Source of the DNA: Piromyces finnis
Lineage: Eukaryota; Neocallimastigomycota; Neocallimastigomycetes; Neocallimastigales; Neocallimastigaceae
Direction: 5' to 3'
Assembly (NCBI GenBank): GCA_002104945.1
Contig: MCFH01000059.1
Coordinates: 1 to 64,000 of the forward strand
DNA: 64,000 bases
Below are positions 45,362-57,450 of the stretch, one piece after another (the stretch's first letter is position 1; the number at the start of each line of letters is the position of its first letter). A model generated the notes under the pieces. That model had not been told where the DNA came from, did not search any database, and saw only the letters and a list, made by a program, of their open reading frames with translations. The translations under genes were made by a program, and so were the position numbers.

Positions 45362-47589
45362 TTAGAGAGCTATAGGGAAAAGGAAAAGACTTGTAATGAA
45401 TACAAGTATACAGGTAATATTAATTGTAGTTAAAGAGTTGACTGCAGCACTTGCTTTAAGATTCATTTTATTTTCATCAGTAATTGTGTTATTTTTATCA
45501 TCATCATCGTCATCATCATCATCTGGAATTGGAATATTCTTTGGAGATGGATCTAATGGTTCTTGATCCCATTCAAATCCAAATTCTTTTGCTACAGCTT
45601 GTGAACGCATTTTAATCCATCTCATTAAACCCCATTGAGCACTTTTAACCTTGGTATCACCTAAATTGGCATAATAATCATCCATGGTAAAAACGTAACG
45701 TGTATGATTTGGATTATTAGCTATACGTAAACGTTCAATGGTGTAATCCCATTTAACTTCTTCTGTGTAACGATCAACATATTCGCTTAAACGACGTCCT
45801 AAAGCAACTGGATTGAAGACATGCTTAACAATATCGATTAAATGCTTTTCAAACATGGTTGTGGTTACCCCTCCACGTAAGAAGATATCAATGGCTTCAC
45901 GATTTGCTGGATCCTTTGAACCAACGTTCCATGTACGGTCAACTAAAGTTTTATAGGATTGAGATGGGAAAGCGTCTCCATAAAAATTGACTTTGTGAGA
46001 TAAACCAATACCAAAGGTTAAATCAAAATCTTGATCAATGAAATAATATTTTAAGGTGGAATCAGTAGATTCTTCTGGAGCATCGTACATAACAAAGTTA
46101 CAAGTATCCATCCAATAGGAATCCCAATCCCCGGTTAAATATTCTAAGGCCATAGATCTTAAGAAAACGTCTAAATCAAACCATTCTTTATTGAATCTTT
46201 GAACATCAGCTTCATCATAAACATTGACTTCATGCATAGCTTTAGATAAGTAGGCAATTCCTTCATTAGTTTCACCTTCAGAATATATAAATTGATCATA
46301 TGGTCCATTTGGATAGAAATCAGAACCGCTACGACAATCTAATGGAAAACCTAATCTCTTATTTGGAACTTTTACTTTTTCAGAAATTTCATTACCATAA
46401 AACTGTGTCCTAATAAAGGATCGAGAACTAGTGACTTCAATCATTAAATATAAACCAATAGGAGTACCATCACTTAAGTAAACACGACAAATAACTTGAT
46501 TATGAACTGGATTACCAACGGCTGCAGCCATATCACCATATAAGGATTGACGGAAAAAGGTAGGATCAACAGCATTTGCTCTAAATTTAAATACACTTCT
46601 CTTATGAATTTTATGTTGAAGTTTAACTCTCCATTGGAATTTATCTTCGTAACGATTTTGACATTTGGTTGGAACATTTTCTTCGGTAAAAATTTCATCC
46701 TTTAAAATCATAGTAAATCTACCTAAAGTCCAAGTATCATTACCAGAAACAAAATATTCTCTAGAACCAGAGTCAACAATAATAGTTGGAATATAGGAAT
46801 CATCAAATACTTCTGTTTTACCAATAGAACGAACCCACTGAGGCTTGTCTGGTGGATATCCCATTCCCTTTAATGGTCTAATAGTTTTTTCTCTGCCAAA
46901 AAATTCAATGTGTGATGTGATAGCTGTAGAATCAAGTGTTCTAATATATTGTTCACTTTGACCATCTACAGTATAATAATATCTTTATTGTCATTTAAAC
47001 AATTTGAGAATAAATAAATTTATATTATTATTTTGTGGGATTTTTGAAAGCATTTTGTTTAATTAAATTTTTATTATAATAAAGAATAAATAAATTTATA
47101 TTATTTTGTGGGATTTTTGAATGCATTTTGTTTAATTGAAATTTTATAATAATTTAATGTCATATATATAAATTAATGAAATTTTATTTTGAAAAAAAAA
47201 AAAAAAAAACATTGATAAAATGAATTAATGAATCACATGAATTATGGATTGATATAAATTAATGATAGTTTTTTTTTTAAATGGTGTATTTATGAATTTA
47301 TAAATATATATTTAAAAAAATTAGTTATAGACATATAAACAAGTAATAGTTAATATATAAAGTTATTTTAAAATATTTAAAATATAACTTACTCAAGTGG
47401 TACTTCTTCAAGCATAGCAGTAACAGCATGAACATTTGAATAATCATCTATACGTTTCATAGGATAAACAATACCATTAATTGTAACGGACGCTTCATTA
47501 CCAAAAGCAATAACACTAAAAGTAACCATACGTCCATATATGCTATTTAGAATAGCAAGAAAAATTATTGATAAATGAAAGTAATTCAT
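45362..47589 (-). CDS. CotH kinase-like secreted protein with GPI-type tail, two exons
   Basis: Exons 47589-47393 and 46982-45362 (minus) join in phase 2 to 606 codons (605 aa). A signal peptide (MNYFHLSIIFLAILNSIYG) comes first. The CotH fold is seen in RREYF-like VDSGSREYF, WRVKLQHK, FKFRANAVDPTFFRQSLYGD, GLYLMIEVTSSRSFI, FLRSMALEYLTGDWDSYW and YYFIDQDFDLTFG. The Asp/Asn cluster in GDWDSYW, NFVMYD and DQDFD matches the nucleotide/metal site of CotH protein kinases. An Asp-rich run (about 560-570) and a final hydrophobic stretch (CILVFITSLFLFPIAL) look like a GPI-anchor signal. CotH proteins phosphorylate spore-coat or surface proteins; in gut fungi the domain is common on secreted and cellulosome-linked proteins. 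High GC for this window suggests strong expression. Confidence 0.93.
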
Positions 47590-48353
47590 TTTTTTTTTAT
47601 CTATTTATTTTCTAAAATTTTTCTAGTTTATAGTTTTTATTTTCTTTAACTCTTAAATTTTATTATAGGTGTTATGTTATTTAATTATTTAGTATTTTAT
47701 TTACAAGATTTTTCTTGAATATAATTTTTGAAAATGAAATTGTTAGAATAAGAATTATATATTATATATTATCTTTCATTCTTTAAAGATAAAGATTACT
47801 ACTTCTTTTTATTTTTAATTTTATTATTATTATTATTAAAATATTAATGATTAATTTATAGCAAAGATATTTTCTCCTCTGTATTTTTTAATGTATTTTG
47901 TTTTTATATTTTCATTATATATTTTTTTTAAAACTTCTTTTTTTTTTATTTTAAAAAGTACACATACACAAGTATAAAATAATGAAAAAGTATCTTTTTA
48001 AAGAAATAAAAAAAAAAAATAAAAAAATTTAAAGTAATATTATATTTTTATAAATATATTATAATTATATTACTATAATATATTATAATATAAAGCTTTA
48101 TTATAAACATTTAATAAAATTGTAATATTTAATATATTTAATTTTTTTAAATTTTATTAAAATTTATTTTAAATGAAATTAATATTGTTTTATAACAGAT
48201 TGGTTACACAAAATAATAAATAATGACATTCATTTATTGTTTCACATGTATTATAATACACACGTGATTTTACATTATTTTAATTAAAATTTCATAAATT
48301 TATTATTTTTAAAGATTAAACATAATCTTCCATTTACTAAAAACCTCAGTTTT
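47590..48353. other. AT-rich spacer, no gene seen
   Basis: No coding frame. Upstream region of the CotH-like gene and 3' flank of the tandem family relic. Confidence 0.6.
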
Positions 48354-48536
48354 TCAAAGGATAGTCTTTATGAAATTGGGATCATTTTTCAGTTTTTTTG
48401 TTAACTTAAGATCAAAATTTATAGGTTCTTGATAACTACAAATCTTATAATTAAATTTAATAATTAAGACATTTTCATTTCCGTCTTCTTTTTCTATTAT
48501 AACATTTCTTTTAAGACATTCTGTAAAATAAAACAA
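48354..48536 (-). pseudogene. Truncated copy of the local tandem family
   Basis: The frame reads ECLKRNVIIEKEDGNENVLI, then FNYKICSYQEPINFDLKL and KNDPNFIKTIL, matching the middle-to-late part of the two full neighbours (FHECFQENKVTIEKDD, FNYKICGYDPIKFNLKL). It lacks the N-terminal half and the C-terminal coiled coil. Homology begins just after TTTTACAG, so it might be a spliced exon, but no upstream exon is seen. A relic is more likely. Confidence 0.7.
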
Positions 48537-48731
48537 TAATAATTATTAGAATTATTATTTATCTATTAATAAAAAAAAAAAAAAAAAGAAGAAACAAAAA
48601 AGTTGAAGTTTAAATATTTATATTTTTGTTATTATTTATTTTTAAACTAAAAAATAAAATGTAGTCATTTTAAATATATATTTAATTCTTTTTATTTTAT
48701 TTTTTAAGGTGAGAGTTAAATCGATTTTACT

Positions 48732-49274
48732 TTATTTTTTTTTCTCATATTCTTTTTTTTTTCTATTATTTTCAATTTTTTTCTTAATATTTGTAATTTT
48801 ACTATATAAAAATTTCAAATTTTCACAGATAACTTCTATAAAATTGTAGTTTTCTTTCATTTCTCTTTTCAACTTAATATCTAATTTTATAGGTTCTCGA
48901 TAACCCAAAATTTTATAATTAAAATTAATAATTAAAACATCTTCAATTCCATCTTCCTTTTTTATTATAATATTTCTTTCTTGAACACATTCAGTAAAAA
49001 AGTTAAATTTTAATTCTGGGGTTGAATAAATTCTATGGAATGGTCCTTGATTTAATACAGGATCATTATTACAATTCATTATTATTTGATAATGGTAACA
49101 TAAAATTTTGTTTGCTTTCTTAGCTTTTATAATAATAGTTTTAATATTATTTAAAGTAACAAGAGAAACCTTTACTTTATATAATTTATCATCAATACTC
49201 TTAATATTAATAGTTGGTGAGTTATCTTTCAAAAGTTCCTTTTTATTTTTTATTATTCCTTTTCTAGTAGGCAT
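48732..49274 (-). CDS. Tandem family protein, copy 2 (180 aa, unknown function)
   Basis: A single exon. The basic start MPTRKGIIKNKKELL is followed by a beta-rich core with the family signature MNCNNDPVLNQGPFHRIYST, FFTECVQERNIIIKKEDG and INFNYKILGYREPIKLDIKLKRE. It ends in a lysine-rich helix that may form a coiled coil (VICENLKFLYSKITNIKKKIE). No signal peptide or membrane segment is present. The region before the start (GTAGTTTAAAATAATA) is shared with a decayed copy upstream, so the family amplified with its promoter. I do not recognise the family; it could be lineage-specific. Confidence 0.8.
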   Translation of the reverse strand: MPTRKGIIKNKKELLKDNSPTINIKSIDDKLYKVKVSLVTLNNIKTIIIKAKKANKILCYHYQIIMNCNNDPVLNQGPFHRIYSTPELKFNFFTECVQERNIIIKKEDGIEDVLIINFNYKILGYREPIKLDIKLKREMKENYNFIEVICENLKFLYSKITNIKKKIENNRKKKEYEKKK

Positions 49275-49754
49275 TTTGTAGTTTAAAATAATAAACTTTC
49301 TCTTATATATGAATTAACAATTTAGTTAAAAACAAATAAATACTAATTATTTATACACTATATATATATTATTATTACATTTTTTTTTTCTCATTACTTG
49401 ATGCTAAAAATTATGTACTTTTTTTTTTATACTAAAAATAACATTTTTTTAATTTATAATATTAGAACAAACTTTTTTTTTTTTTTTTTTTTTTATGGTT
49501 AAATAGATTACTTTTAATGGACTTATTATTTTTTAATAGTATTATGGACATATCATTTCCCTTTTTTTTACAAAAAATTTTTTATATAATATATCATAAT
49601 ATTAAAACCATAGTACACAATACATATTTTTTGCCAATCCAATTTAAAAGTAAAAATAATGTAAAATAATATTTAATACATTTACTTCTTCATAATACAC
49701 AAACATTTCAATAAAATATTATTAGTTTTTTAAAATTATTGTTTATCTATTTGT

Positions 49755-49960
49755 GAGAGTTAACTATGGATTTTAATTCGTATTTTTATATATTATCTAT
49801 TCAGATTGTCTAAATGTCTAATTTTTCTTTAAGATATTTAATTTTTCGCAGATAGAAGTTGGTATTCTTTTCTATACTTACGATTTTGTAGTTTAAAATA
49901 ATAGACTATATATTATATAAATTAATGATTTCGATATAAGCAAATAAACAACTTATATAA
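49755..49960 (-). pseudogene. Decayed copy of the tandem family, coding part mostly deleted
   Basis: The 3' flank landmark GTGAGAGTTAA and the coiled-coil coding end (on plus TTGTCTAAATGTCTAATTTTTC ... TTTTTCGCAGATAG) are directly followed by the 5' flank landmark ATTTTGTAGTTTAAAATAATAGAC. The whole body between is missing. Both ends match copies 2 and 3. The rest of 49275-50380 is AT-rich with a T24 run (49470-49493) and no gene. Confidence 0.75.
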
Positions 49961-50380
49961 GTGTATCATTCTACCTTTTTTATTTTTTTTTTTGAATTGA
50001 CAATACAAATTTAAATAATATATCCTTTAATAATAATATAATAACAATGCTTCTTTTTATGCCAATCCAAAGTAAAAGTAAAATAGTAAGTAATAATAAG
50101 TAATTCATTTATTTCTTTATTAAATACAACAAACATTTCAATGTAACAATAATGATTTTAAAATACATGAATTATCTTATATTCATTTAATAATAATAAA
50201 AAAAAATAAAAAAATTTATCTTTATGAAAAGATTTTTAAACTTGTATTTTAATTATTATTTTAAAATAGTATTAAGCTTCAAAGAAATAATGATTTTAAA
50301 AATATAATTAATATTAATCTTTTTATTTAATTATTATGGTGAGAGTCAAATATAATTAAATTCTTATTTTTCTATATTAT

Positions 50381-50887
50381 CTATTCCTTTTTTTCTAATT
50401 TTTCCAATCTTTCTTTAATACTACTGACTTCATTTAATAAATGTTTCAATTTTTCACAGATAGTTTCCATGAAATCGGGATCATTTTTCAATTCCTTTTT
50501 TAACTTAAGATTGAATTTTATAGGATCATAACCACAAATCTTATAATTAAATTTAACAATTATGGCGTCTTCATAATCATCCTTTTCTATAGTAACTTTA
50601 TTTTCTTGAAAGCATTCATGAATAAATGAGACTTTTGAATTTATGGTTGGATAAATTTGATGAAATATTTGATTCCTTAATACAGGATCATTATTACAAT
50701 TCATTATTGTTTTATAAATATAGTATGAAAATTCGTTTATTTCCTCAATAACTATGATAATAACATTTACATTTTCTATAGTATTAAGAGAAATATATAC
50801 TTTGTATGATTTTCCTTCACTAATAAAATTAACTAAATAATTGATATCCTTTACCGATTTTACAATTTCGGTGTTGCTTGGAGCCAT
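50381..50887 (-). CDS. Tandem family protein, copy 3 (168 aa, unknown function)
   Basis: A single exon starting MAPSNTEIVKSVKDINYLV. It shares with copy 2 the block MNCNNDPVLRNQIFHQIYPT, then FIHECFQENKVTIEKDD, KFNYKICGYDPIKFNLKLKK and a C-terminal coiled coil (ICEKLKHLLNEVSSIKERLE). Identity with copy 2 looks moderate, so the duplication is not very recent. The start context ATTTTTTAGTTTAATAATAATAAAC resembles the shared promoter piece. The coiled coil suggests self-association or a partner; nothing more can be said of function. Confidence 0.82.
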   Translation of the reverse strand: MAPSNTEIVKSVKDINYLVNFISEGKSYKVYISLNTIENVNVIIIVIEEINEFSYYIYKTIMNCNNDPVLRNQIFHQIYPTINSKVSFIHECFQENKVTIEKDDYEDAIIVKFNYKICGYDPIKFNLKLKKELKNDPDFMETICEKLKHLLNEVSSIKERLEKLEKKE

Positions 50888-53679
50888 TTTTTAGTTTAAT
50901 AATAATAAACCTTATATAAATAAATATATAATGATTTAGTTAAATGTAAATAAATATTTTTTATTTTATACTTTTTTTTTTATATATTTAAAATATTTAC
51001 CTCTTTTTTTTATAATATAAAGAATTTAAAAAGAGAATCTTTCTTCTTTTTATACTAAAAATGATATTTTTTAAATTAAAAAACCGGTTTTTTTTTTTTT
51101 TAATAGTTAGATAAAATACTTTAATATATTTTCTATAATTTTCTGGACGAAATATTTTCTTCTTTTTTTAATATATTCATTGATTTAAAAATAAATAATA
51201 ATATATAAATTAAAATATTAGAAGAAAAATACAATAAAATATGAAAGACCGATTTATTAATATATTTTATAATTGATTATTTTTTTAATCATACAATGAT
51301 AAAAAAGATTTTTTTTTTTATTATAATGTATTTCCAAATAATTACAATATTAGACATGTTTTAATTGACTTTATTTAATAAATGTGTCCATTATTCAATT
51401 ATCCAATATATGTAATGATTCATTAAATGTATTAATAATTAATAATTAATGATTATATATTTAATTGTAGCATTTTATAATAACGATACTATTTTTTTTT
51501 TTTTAAATATTTTTAACTAATTTCTTAATTATAAAGTTTAAATATATTAAATATTGTTGTAATATTTTTAAGGAAAAAAAATTATATTTGTTGTTGAAAT
51601 TATATAAATATACTTTTTTTTTTTTTTTTTTTTAAAATTTAAATGTTAAATTTAAATTTTATTACTATTTGAAGTATTAAATGGTGAAGAAACTATATTA
51701 TCAAAAAGTGATTTAGTAGAAAATATATTGAATACAAGCTCATTAACTGTAGATATTTTTTGCAATGCATTTTCATAGACACAAGTACCTAATAAATTAA
51801 TTAAAAGGTGTATTTGTGTATGAATATTATTATTTTGATAAAGTATATATCAGAACTTTTATGGTATGTTTTAATTGCTCGAGATAAAATTAAAACGTAT
51901 AAAAAATTTTTTTTTTTATTTTTTAGCAAAGGAAAGATTATAAAAAACAATTTATTTTTTCTTATATCTATTTTAACTTTTATAATGGAAAGAAACAATA
52001 TTCATATGGATAATATTACTTTATAATTATAATGATATAAAAAATAATAAATTTTTATACTTTTCTTTTTCTTATAAAGTATGTAATAATCAATGCTTTT
52101 ATTTCTTTTTATTATTTATCAATTATTAAAATATTTTAAAAAATTAGAGAATAATAATTAAAAAAAATAAATAATAGTTATAATAATAGTAGTAATAACT
52201 GTTAACATAGTTTTAAAAAATGTTTTTCTTTTACTCCAAAATTAAAAGTTAATGGATTAAATAACAAATGAAAATGAAATATTTCAATTTTAATAATAAA
52301 AAAATATCCCACTTTCTTTTCTTTTTATTATTAATTAAAGTTTTCATTTCATTTGATTTTTAAAATTTTATTTGATAAAAAAATAAATGAAATGAAACAT
52401 AACAATCAATAAAAAAATATTTAAAGTTACACAAAATAAATTAAAATTATAAATAAAAAAAATTAATAATAAAAAAAATTTACTCAAAAATTAAGAAGGA
52501 ATATTATTAAAATATCACTTTTACAAAAATTCGGTTTTGAATGATAAACATATAATTAAAGGTTTAAATAAAAATTTTACATTAATATTTCATTTAATTA
52601 CCTTGTATAATCTTTGTATTTTTGAAAAATAAAAACTCTTTTTTTTTAAAAAGAAATATATTATTAGTCATCCTTTTTATAAATATATTAATTTATTATT
52701 TGATCAATATAATTTAAGATATATTACAATAATATTTAATTATATTAAAATCATTAATTAAATATTAAAAAATTTTAATAAAAAATTTCCCTGTAAAAAA
52801 TTAGTTTGATTTAGTATTATTATAATTAAAAGTTCGATTTTAAATTTGGTTATATTAATTTGAAGAATGTTATAAGTGATCGGTCGGTTATGCATTAGGT
52901 TTTATAGATGAATTATTAGAATATCTTTATTTAACATGACTATTGATATATAATCATCAAATTCGAAAAAAAATATATTTATACATATATGTAAATTTCT
53001 ACTATTTAGTATTTTATAAAATGCTTATTGCTTATTAATATTATCTGTAAAAATAAAGATATAAGATATTCAGATATTCAATAGACAATATAGTATTAAC
53101 TAATATTTAATATATTAATATATTATACAATAGATAATACAATATATAAAATATAATAAAATAATATATTTATTAATTAAAATATATTAATTTTAATATT
53201 AAAAATTTTTATTTAAAAAATGAAATCTTTATTGATTAAAAAAAAAAAAAAAAGATAAGGAGGAGAAGGATAAGGATCTAAAAGTAAAAAAGTAAAAAAA
53301 GAATAAAGTAATCGCCAGTATTTATTTGCTATTCTTATTTATTACAAGAGATAATAATAGCAAGTATTTAATAAAAATATATAAAAGTAACAACTTAAAA
53401 AACTAATTATAATTGACCGCTTCAATCTAATTAGTTTTATCACTATCTTGTGAATTTAAAGAACAAATTATTGAAAATATTACAAAATCATTTTACTTGA
53501 AGAAAACATAGAAAAAAAGAATAATATCTAAATATGAAAATATAATTTAAAAAGTAAAATGATTAATTATTTATTCTAAGTTTTTAACTTAATTTTTACG
53601 TTAACTGAAACAATTTAAAAAAAAAAAATAAAGCATTTATATTTTAATACATTAACCAGTGTAAATTTATTTATTTATT

Positions 53680-53710
<31 letters not shown>

Positions 53711-53943
53711 CGGTATGTATATTCAATATTATGTTTTTTAAATATTTATTAATTATGAAAATTAAAAAAGTTTATTAATTTTTTATATTTTAAATATAAT
53801 ATTAAACCTTTAAATGCAATTACTATTTCATTAGCATATCTACAATATTATATAGTAAAAAACATATTTAAGCTTGATTCATAATTTATTTATTTAATTT
53901 AAAAGCCAACAATTAATAGATTATATACTATAAACAAAAAATT
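50888..53943. other. Gene-poor spacer, one possible coding relic
   Basis: About 3 kb of AT-rich DNA. At 51671-51780 the plus strand reads FEVLNGEETILSKSDLVENI, then LNTSSLTVDIFCNAFS before a stop. This looks protein-like but has no start or continuation. Overlapping frames at 51801-52026 look like chance. An A28 run lies at about 53682-53710. Confidence 0.5.
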
Positions 53944-54261
53944 ATGACTTCGAATAATATTTCTTTAGTAAAATTATACATTTTTATTGTAATGCTTATT
54001 CTAAAGGTCTTTGCTGGAAAAGACTATTCTATGGAAAAGGAAGAAATCAAATATAAAAACCCATTTATATATAATATTACAGATAAAAATTTCACAGAGA
54101 TTGTAAATAAAAACGATGATTCAATATTAAGAAACTTTGATACATCTATATTATATGTAATTTTGCTATTTGTCATTGTTATTTTAGGATTAAAATGTTT
54201 GATAAGTATCATATCTAGACAAATTAAAGAGGAAATGAGAAATGATTATTTACTTATATAA
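53944..54261 (+). CDS. Small secretory-path membrane protein, 105 aa
   Basis: A single exon. A hydrophobic start (LVKLYIFIVMLILKVFAG) looks like a signal peptide. A short polar luminal part (FIYNITDKNFTEIVNKNDD) is followed by one strong membrane segment (SILYVILLFVIVILGLKCLI) and a short basic cytosolic tail. The luminal IYNITDKNFTEIVNK resembles the first strand and helix of PDI/TMX thioredoxin domains (typically LTDxNFxEFV), but the CxxC and the rest are absent. It may be a gene remnant or a genuine small protein. I do not assign a function. Confidence 0.6.
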   Translation: MTSNNISLVKLYIFIVMLILKVFAGKDYSMEKEEIKYKNPFIYNITDKNFTEIVNKNDDSILRNFDTSILYVILLFVIVILGLKCLISIISRQIKEEMRNDYLLI

Positions 54262-55815
54262 TTCAATAGGAATATTTAAATAATATATATTTAAATATTA
54301 ATGAAAAAGTTACGTTCAATCCTAAGTCTATTAAAGTCAAAAAAAAAAAAAAAAAGGCTATCGATTTTTTATATTAATATATAAAAAAATATTCAGTAAA
54401 AATTTGTTATAAAATGTTGTTCTCTTTTCATTAATTTATTATAAACTTTTTATACACTTATTTCAATAATAGTATTTATACAGCTACATAATTCATTTTA
54501 AGAGTACATATTATTATTATTATTTTTTTTTTTAAAAAAAATAAGAAAGTAAATAAAAAAGTAAATAAATTACAATTTAAAACATTCAGTATTAATAAGT
54601 TAAATGAATATATATATGCCATTGGAAAAATGTTGAAGAAAGTAAAATATAATTACAGATGTTGTTTGTAATTAATGTGTAAAAATGTGAAAAATTATTA
54701 AATTATATATTTAAAAATGTATATTTAAAGCACACATACTTTTTAGTAATGTAAGTTAAATTATAAATAAAAGATACTAAAATATATTTGAATATTTTGA
54801 ATCTTGTATATATCAGAATTAGAGTTAATAAAAAAATATTTTTTTTTTTTTTTTTTTTTTTTAAATGATGGATAAATCTAGTCTCCTAAGATAATGGAAT
54901 AGCATTTATGTATTTTCTATTGTATTTTGAATTACATATTGAATATAATACTCTAAACAACAGTATTATATTCAATAATACTGTTGTTTAGAGTACAATT
55001 TCAAAGTGTAATTCAATAAAGGACAATCATTATTAAAGCTTTTATTATGGCTTGTAATAATTGTACTTGTAGCTTTTATTTTGTTTTTATTATTGGAAGT
55101 TGAAAGACAAAAAAGATATTTGGATATGCATACATAAAATGATATAGGATAATTAATAATAATCCAGAAAAGATTATCTTCGAGTAATGAAAAGTATTAG
55201 AGAGTTGAACTTTACTCTTTATTTATTAAACAATTAAATACTTTTTTTTTTTTTATAGATAATATTTATATCCTTATTTTTTGATTAGAACTTTTTTTTT
55301 TTTTTTTATTTTAATTTGGTGTATTGATGTATTCTATAGTAATTAAAAATTAATTTAAATTTTTATAATAAATATATATTAAAAGATTAAAGAATAATAT
55401 TTAAAGAAAAGTCTTTTAAAATTTAATTCATTGAATTTTATTTTTTATTTTATTTTTTTTTTTTTTTAAAAGGTTTTATTAATTATACCATTAAAATAAC
55501 AAATATTAATAAACAAATTAAAAGAAAAGAAAAGAAAAGAAAAAAAAAAAAAAAACAACAACGAAGCATAAATATATATAATATATCCTAAGAATATAAT
55601 TATTTATAATATATTTCATCATTGGTTAAATTTTTGGAATTGATTTAAATTAAAAGTTAACTACAAGCAAATAAACATTAATACTTAGTATAAAATCATA
55701 CTTTATAAAAGAATTGCCTTTTTTTTTTTTTTTTTTTTTTTCCCAATTCATATTAAAAAGATAATAAAAATTAGTTGTAATTGAACAAATTTGCAGTATT
55801 GAAATAACAATTACT
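54262..55815. other. AT-rich spacer with hairpin structure
   Basis: No gene. Holds an overlapping hairpin (54928-55015, separate entry), T-runs (54839-54862, 55718-55741) and A-runs. The last part is upstream of the RRN6-like gene. Confidence 0.6.
54928..55015. repeat. Overlapping perfect hairpins (A-B-A'-B' arrangement)
   Basis: Stem 1: 54937-54951 with 54963-54977 (15 bp, 11-base loop). Stem 2: 54950-54968 with 54976-54994 (19 bp perfect, 7-base loop). The two overlap and cannot form together on one strand. An outer 9-bp repeat, TGAATTACA (54928-54936) and TGTAATTCA (55007-55015), encloses both. Confidence 0.95.
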
Positions 55816-56570
55816 ATGGTGGACAAAATCAATTCCGCGTTTCCCTCTTGGATTAGTTATCAATTAATACCTTCTGATTTTGGTTGTTTTACCGGTGAAC
55901 GAATATTTAATAAAAATTCAGGTAAAATTATATAAAATTATTAAGTAATTTATATATATATATATATAATAATTCAAAATTGTAATTTTTATTAAGTATA
56001 ATTATTAATTTTTATGACGAAAATTATTCGATTATATAATTTCAAATTTTATTATTACTAATAATTGATTGCCTTTTTTTTTTTTATCTATTAAAAAGAT
56101 AAATTAACATTAGAAACTCATAAATCAATCAAAAAAATTTATACTTCATCAAATAATTATATTTATAAAAATAGTAATATAAAAACAAAGGTAGTATAAA
56201 TCAAGAAATTTAATAATGAATTGTAGAATTAATTGAAAATTTTCTGTAATGTATTAATTTAGCATTGCTAACATGTACAATTATTTCATAATTATTTTTA
56301 CTCTCAATTTTATATAATTATTATTTTTAATGATAAAGTTAAATTGTGATTATTATCGTAGCAATTATGGTTCGGCTTATGTACCAGATAAAATTATTAA
56401 TAATATTTTTGAAAAAGAAGGGCAAAATGAAAATGATTTGTATTTTAATGCCAATACTAATAATAATTTAATTCCAAAAAATTTACTCACTTTATACCAA
56501 ACATCTGGAGGGAATCAAAATAAAACTTATTTAATTTCAGTATCAGGAACTTATGATTCAGAAATATGTA

Positions 56571-56612
<42 letters not shown>

Positions 56613-57394
56613 TTTAAAAAAAAATAAAAATAAAATTCTAAATCAATAAAATTAGTATGAATTTAAAATAAATTATTTAAAAAGGAAACAATCCATGTTT
56701 TGAATTTATTTTTAGTGCATTTAAATTTATTATTTCATTCAATGAATTAATTTTAACATTAAATATAACAATATATAATAATATACTCTTTCTCCCCTAA
56801 TTTATAAATTAAATAGCATTTTATAACTTTAATAAAGAAAAAAATGATGAAAAATGCCATTTACTTTCAAATAATCATCCGTTAAAATTTAAAAATAGTA
56901 TAAATCAAATTACCAATGTTGTTTCTCAAAATGGAATATCAGTTTTTGGTGTTAAGCTTCCTGATAAAGTTTCCTTTATTCAATTTGATTTATCATCAAC
57001 CAATAATAATGATAATGAAAGAGTTTATACCTCCTTTTTCGGTCATTATCAAAGCTTATATACTTCTATTGCTTCAATTGACATTAATCGTTACCAAATT
57101 GAAGAAGCTGTTATTACTGAAAATGATGGTATAGTAAAACTTTTTAATATAAATACCCAAAGGTAAGAAAAATAAAGCAATGAATAAATATATTTTAAAT
57201 ATATACTAATTTATAAATATAATCGTTTTATTTTATATTTTTTATATTCATCATTATCATAATTATTTTTTGAATAGTCATGACATTATAAATACCCATA
57301 ATAATTATACATTTAATGATTGTGCTTATATGAATCATCCAAAGTTATTACTTTATACCAATAATAAATCTATAAATTTATTAGATTCAAGAGT

Positions 57395-57450
<56 letters not shown>

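Noticed and set aside
51801-52026. Opposed 65- and 72-codon frames
   Set aside because: Mutually overlapping low-complexity frames without features of real proteins.
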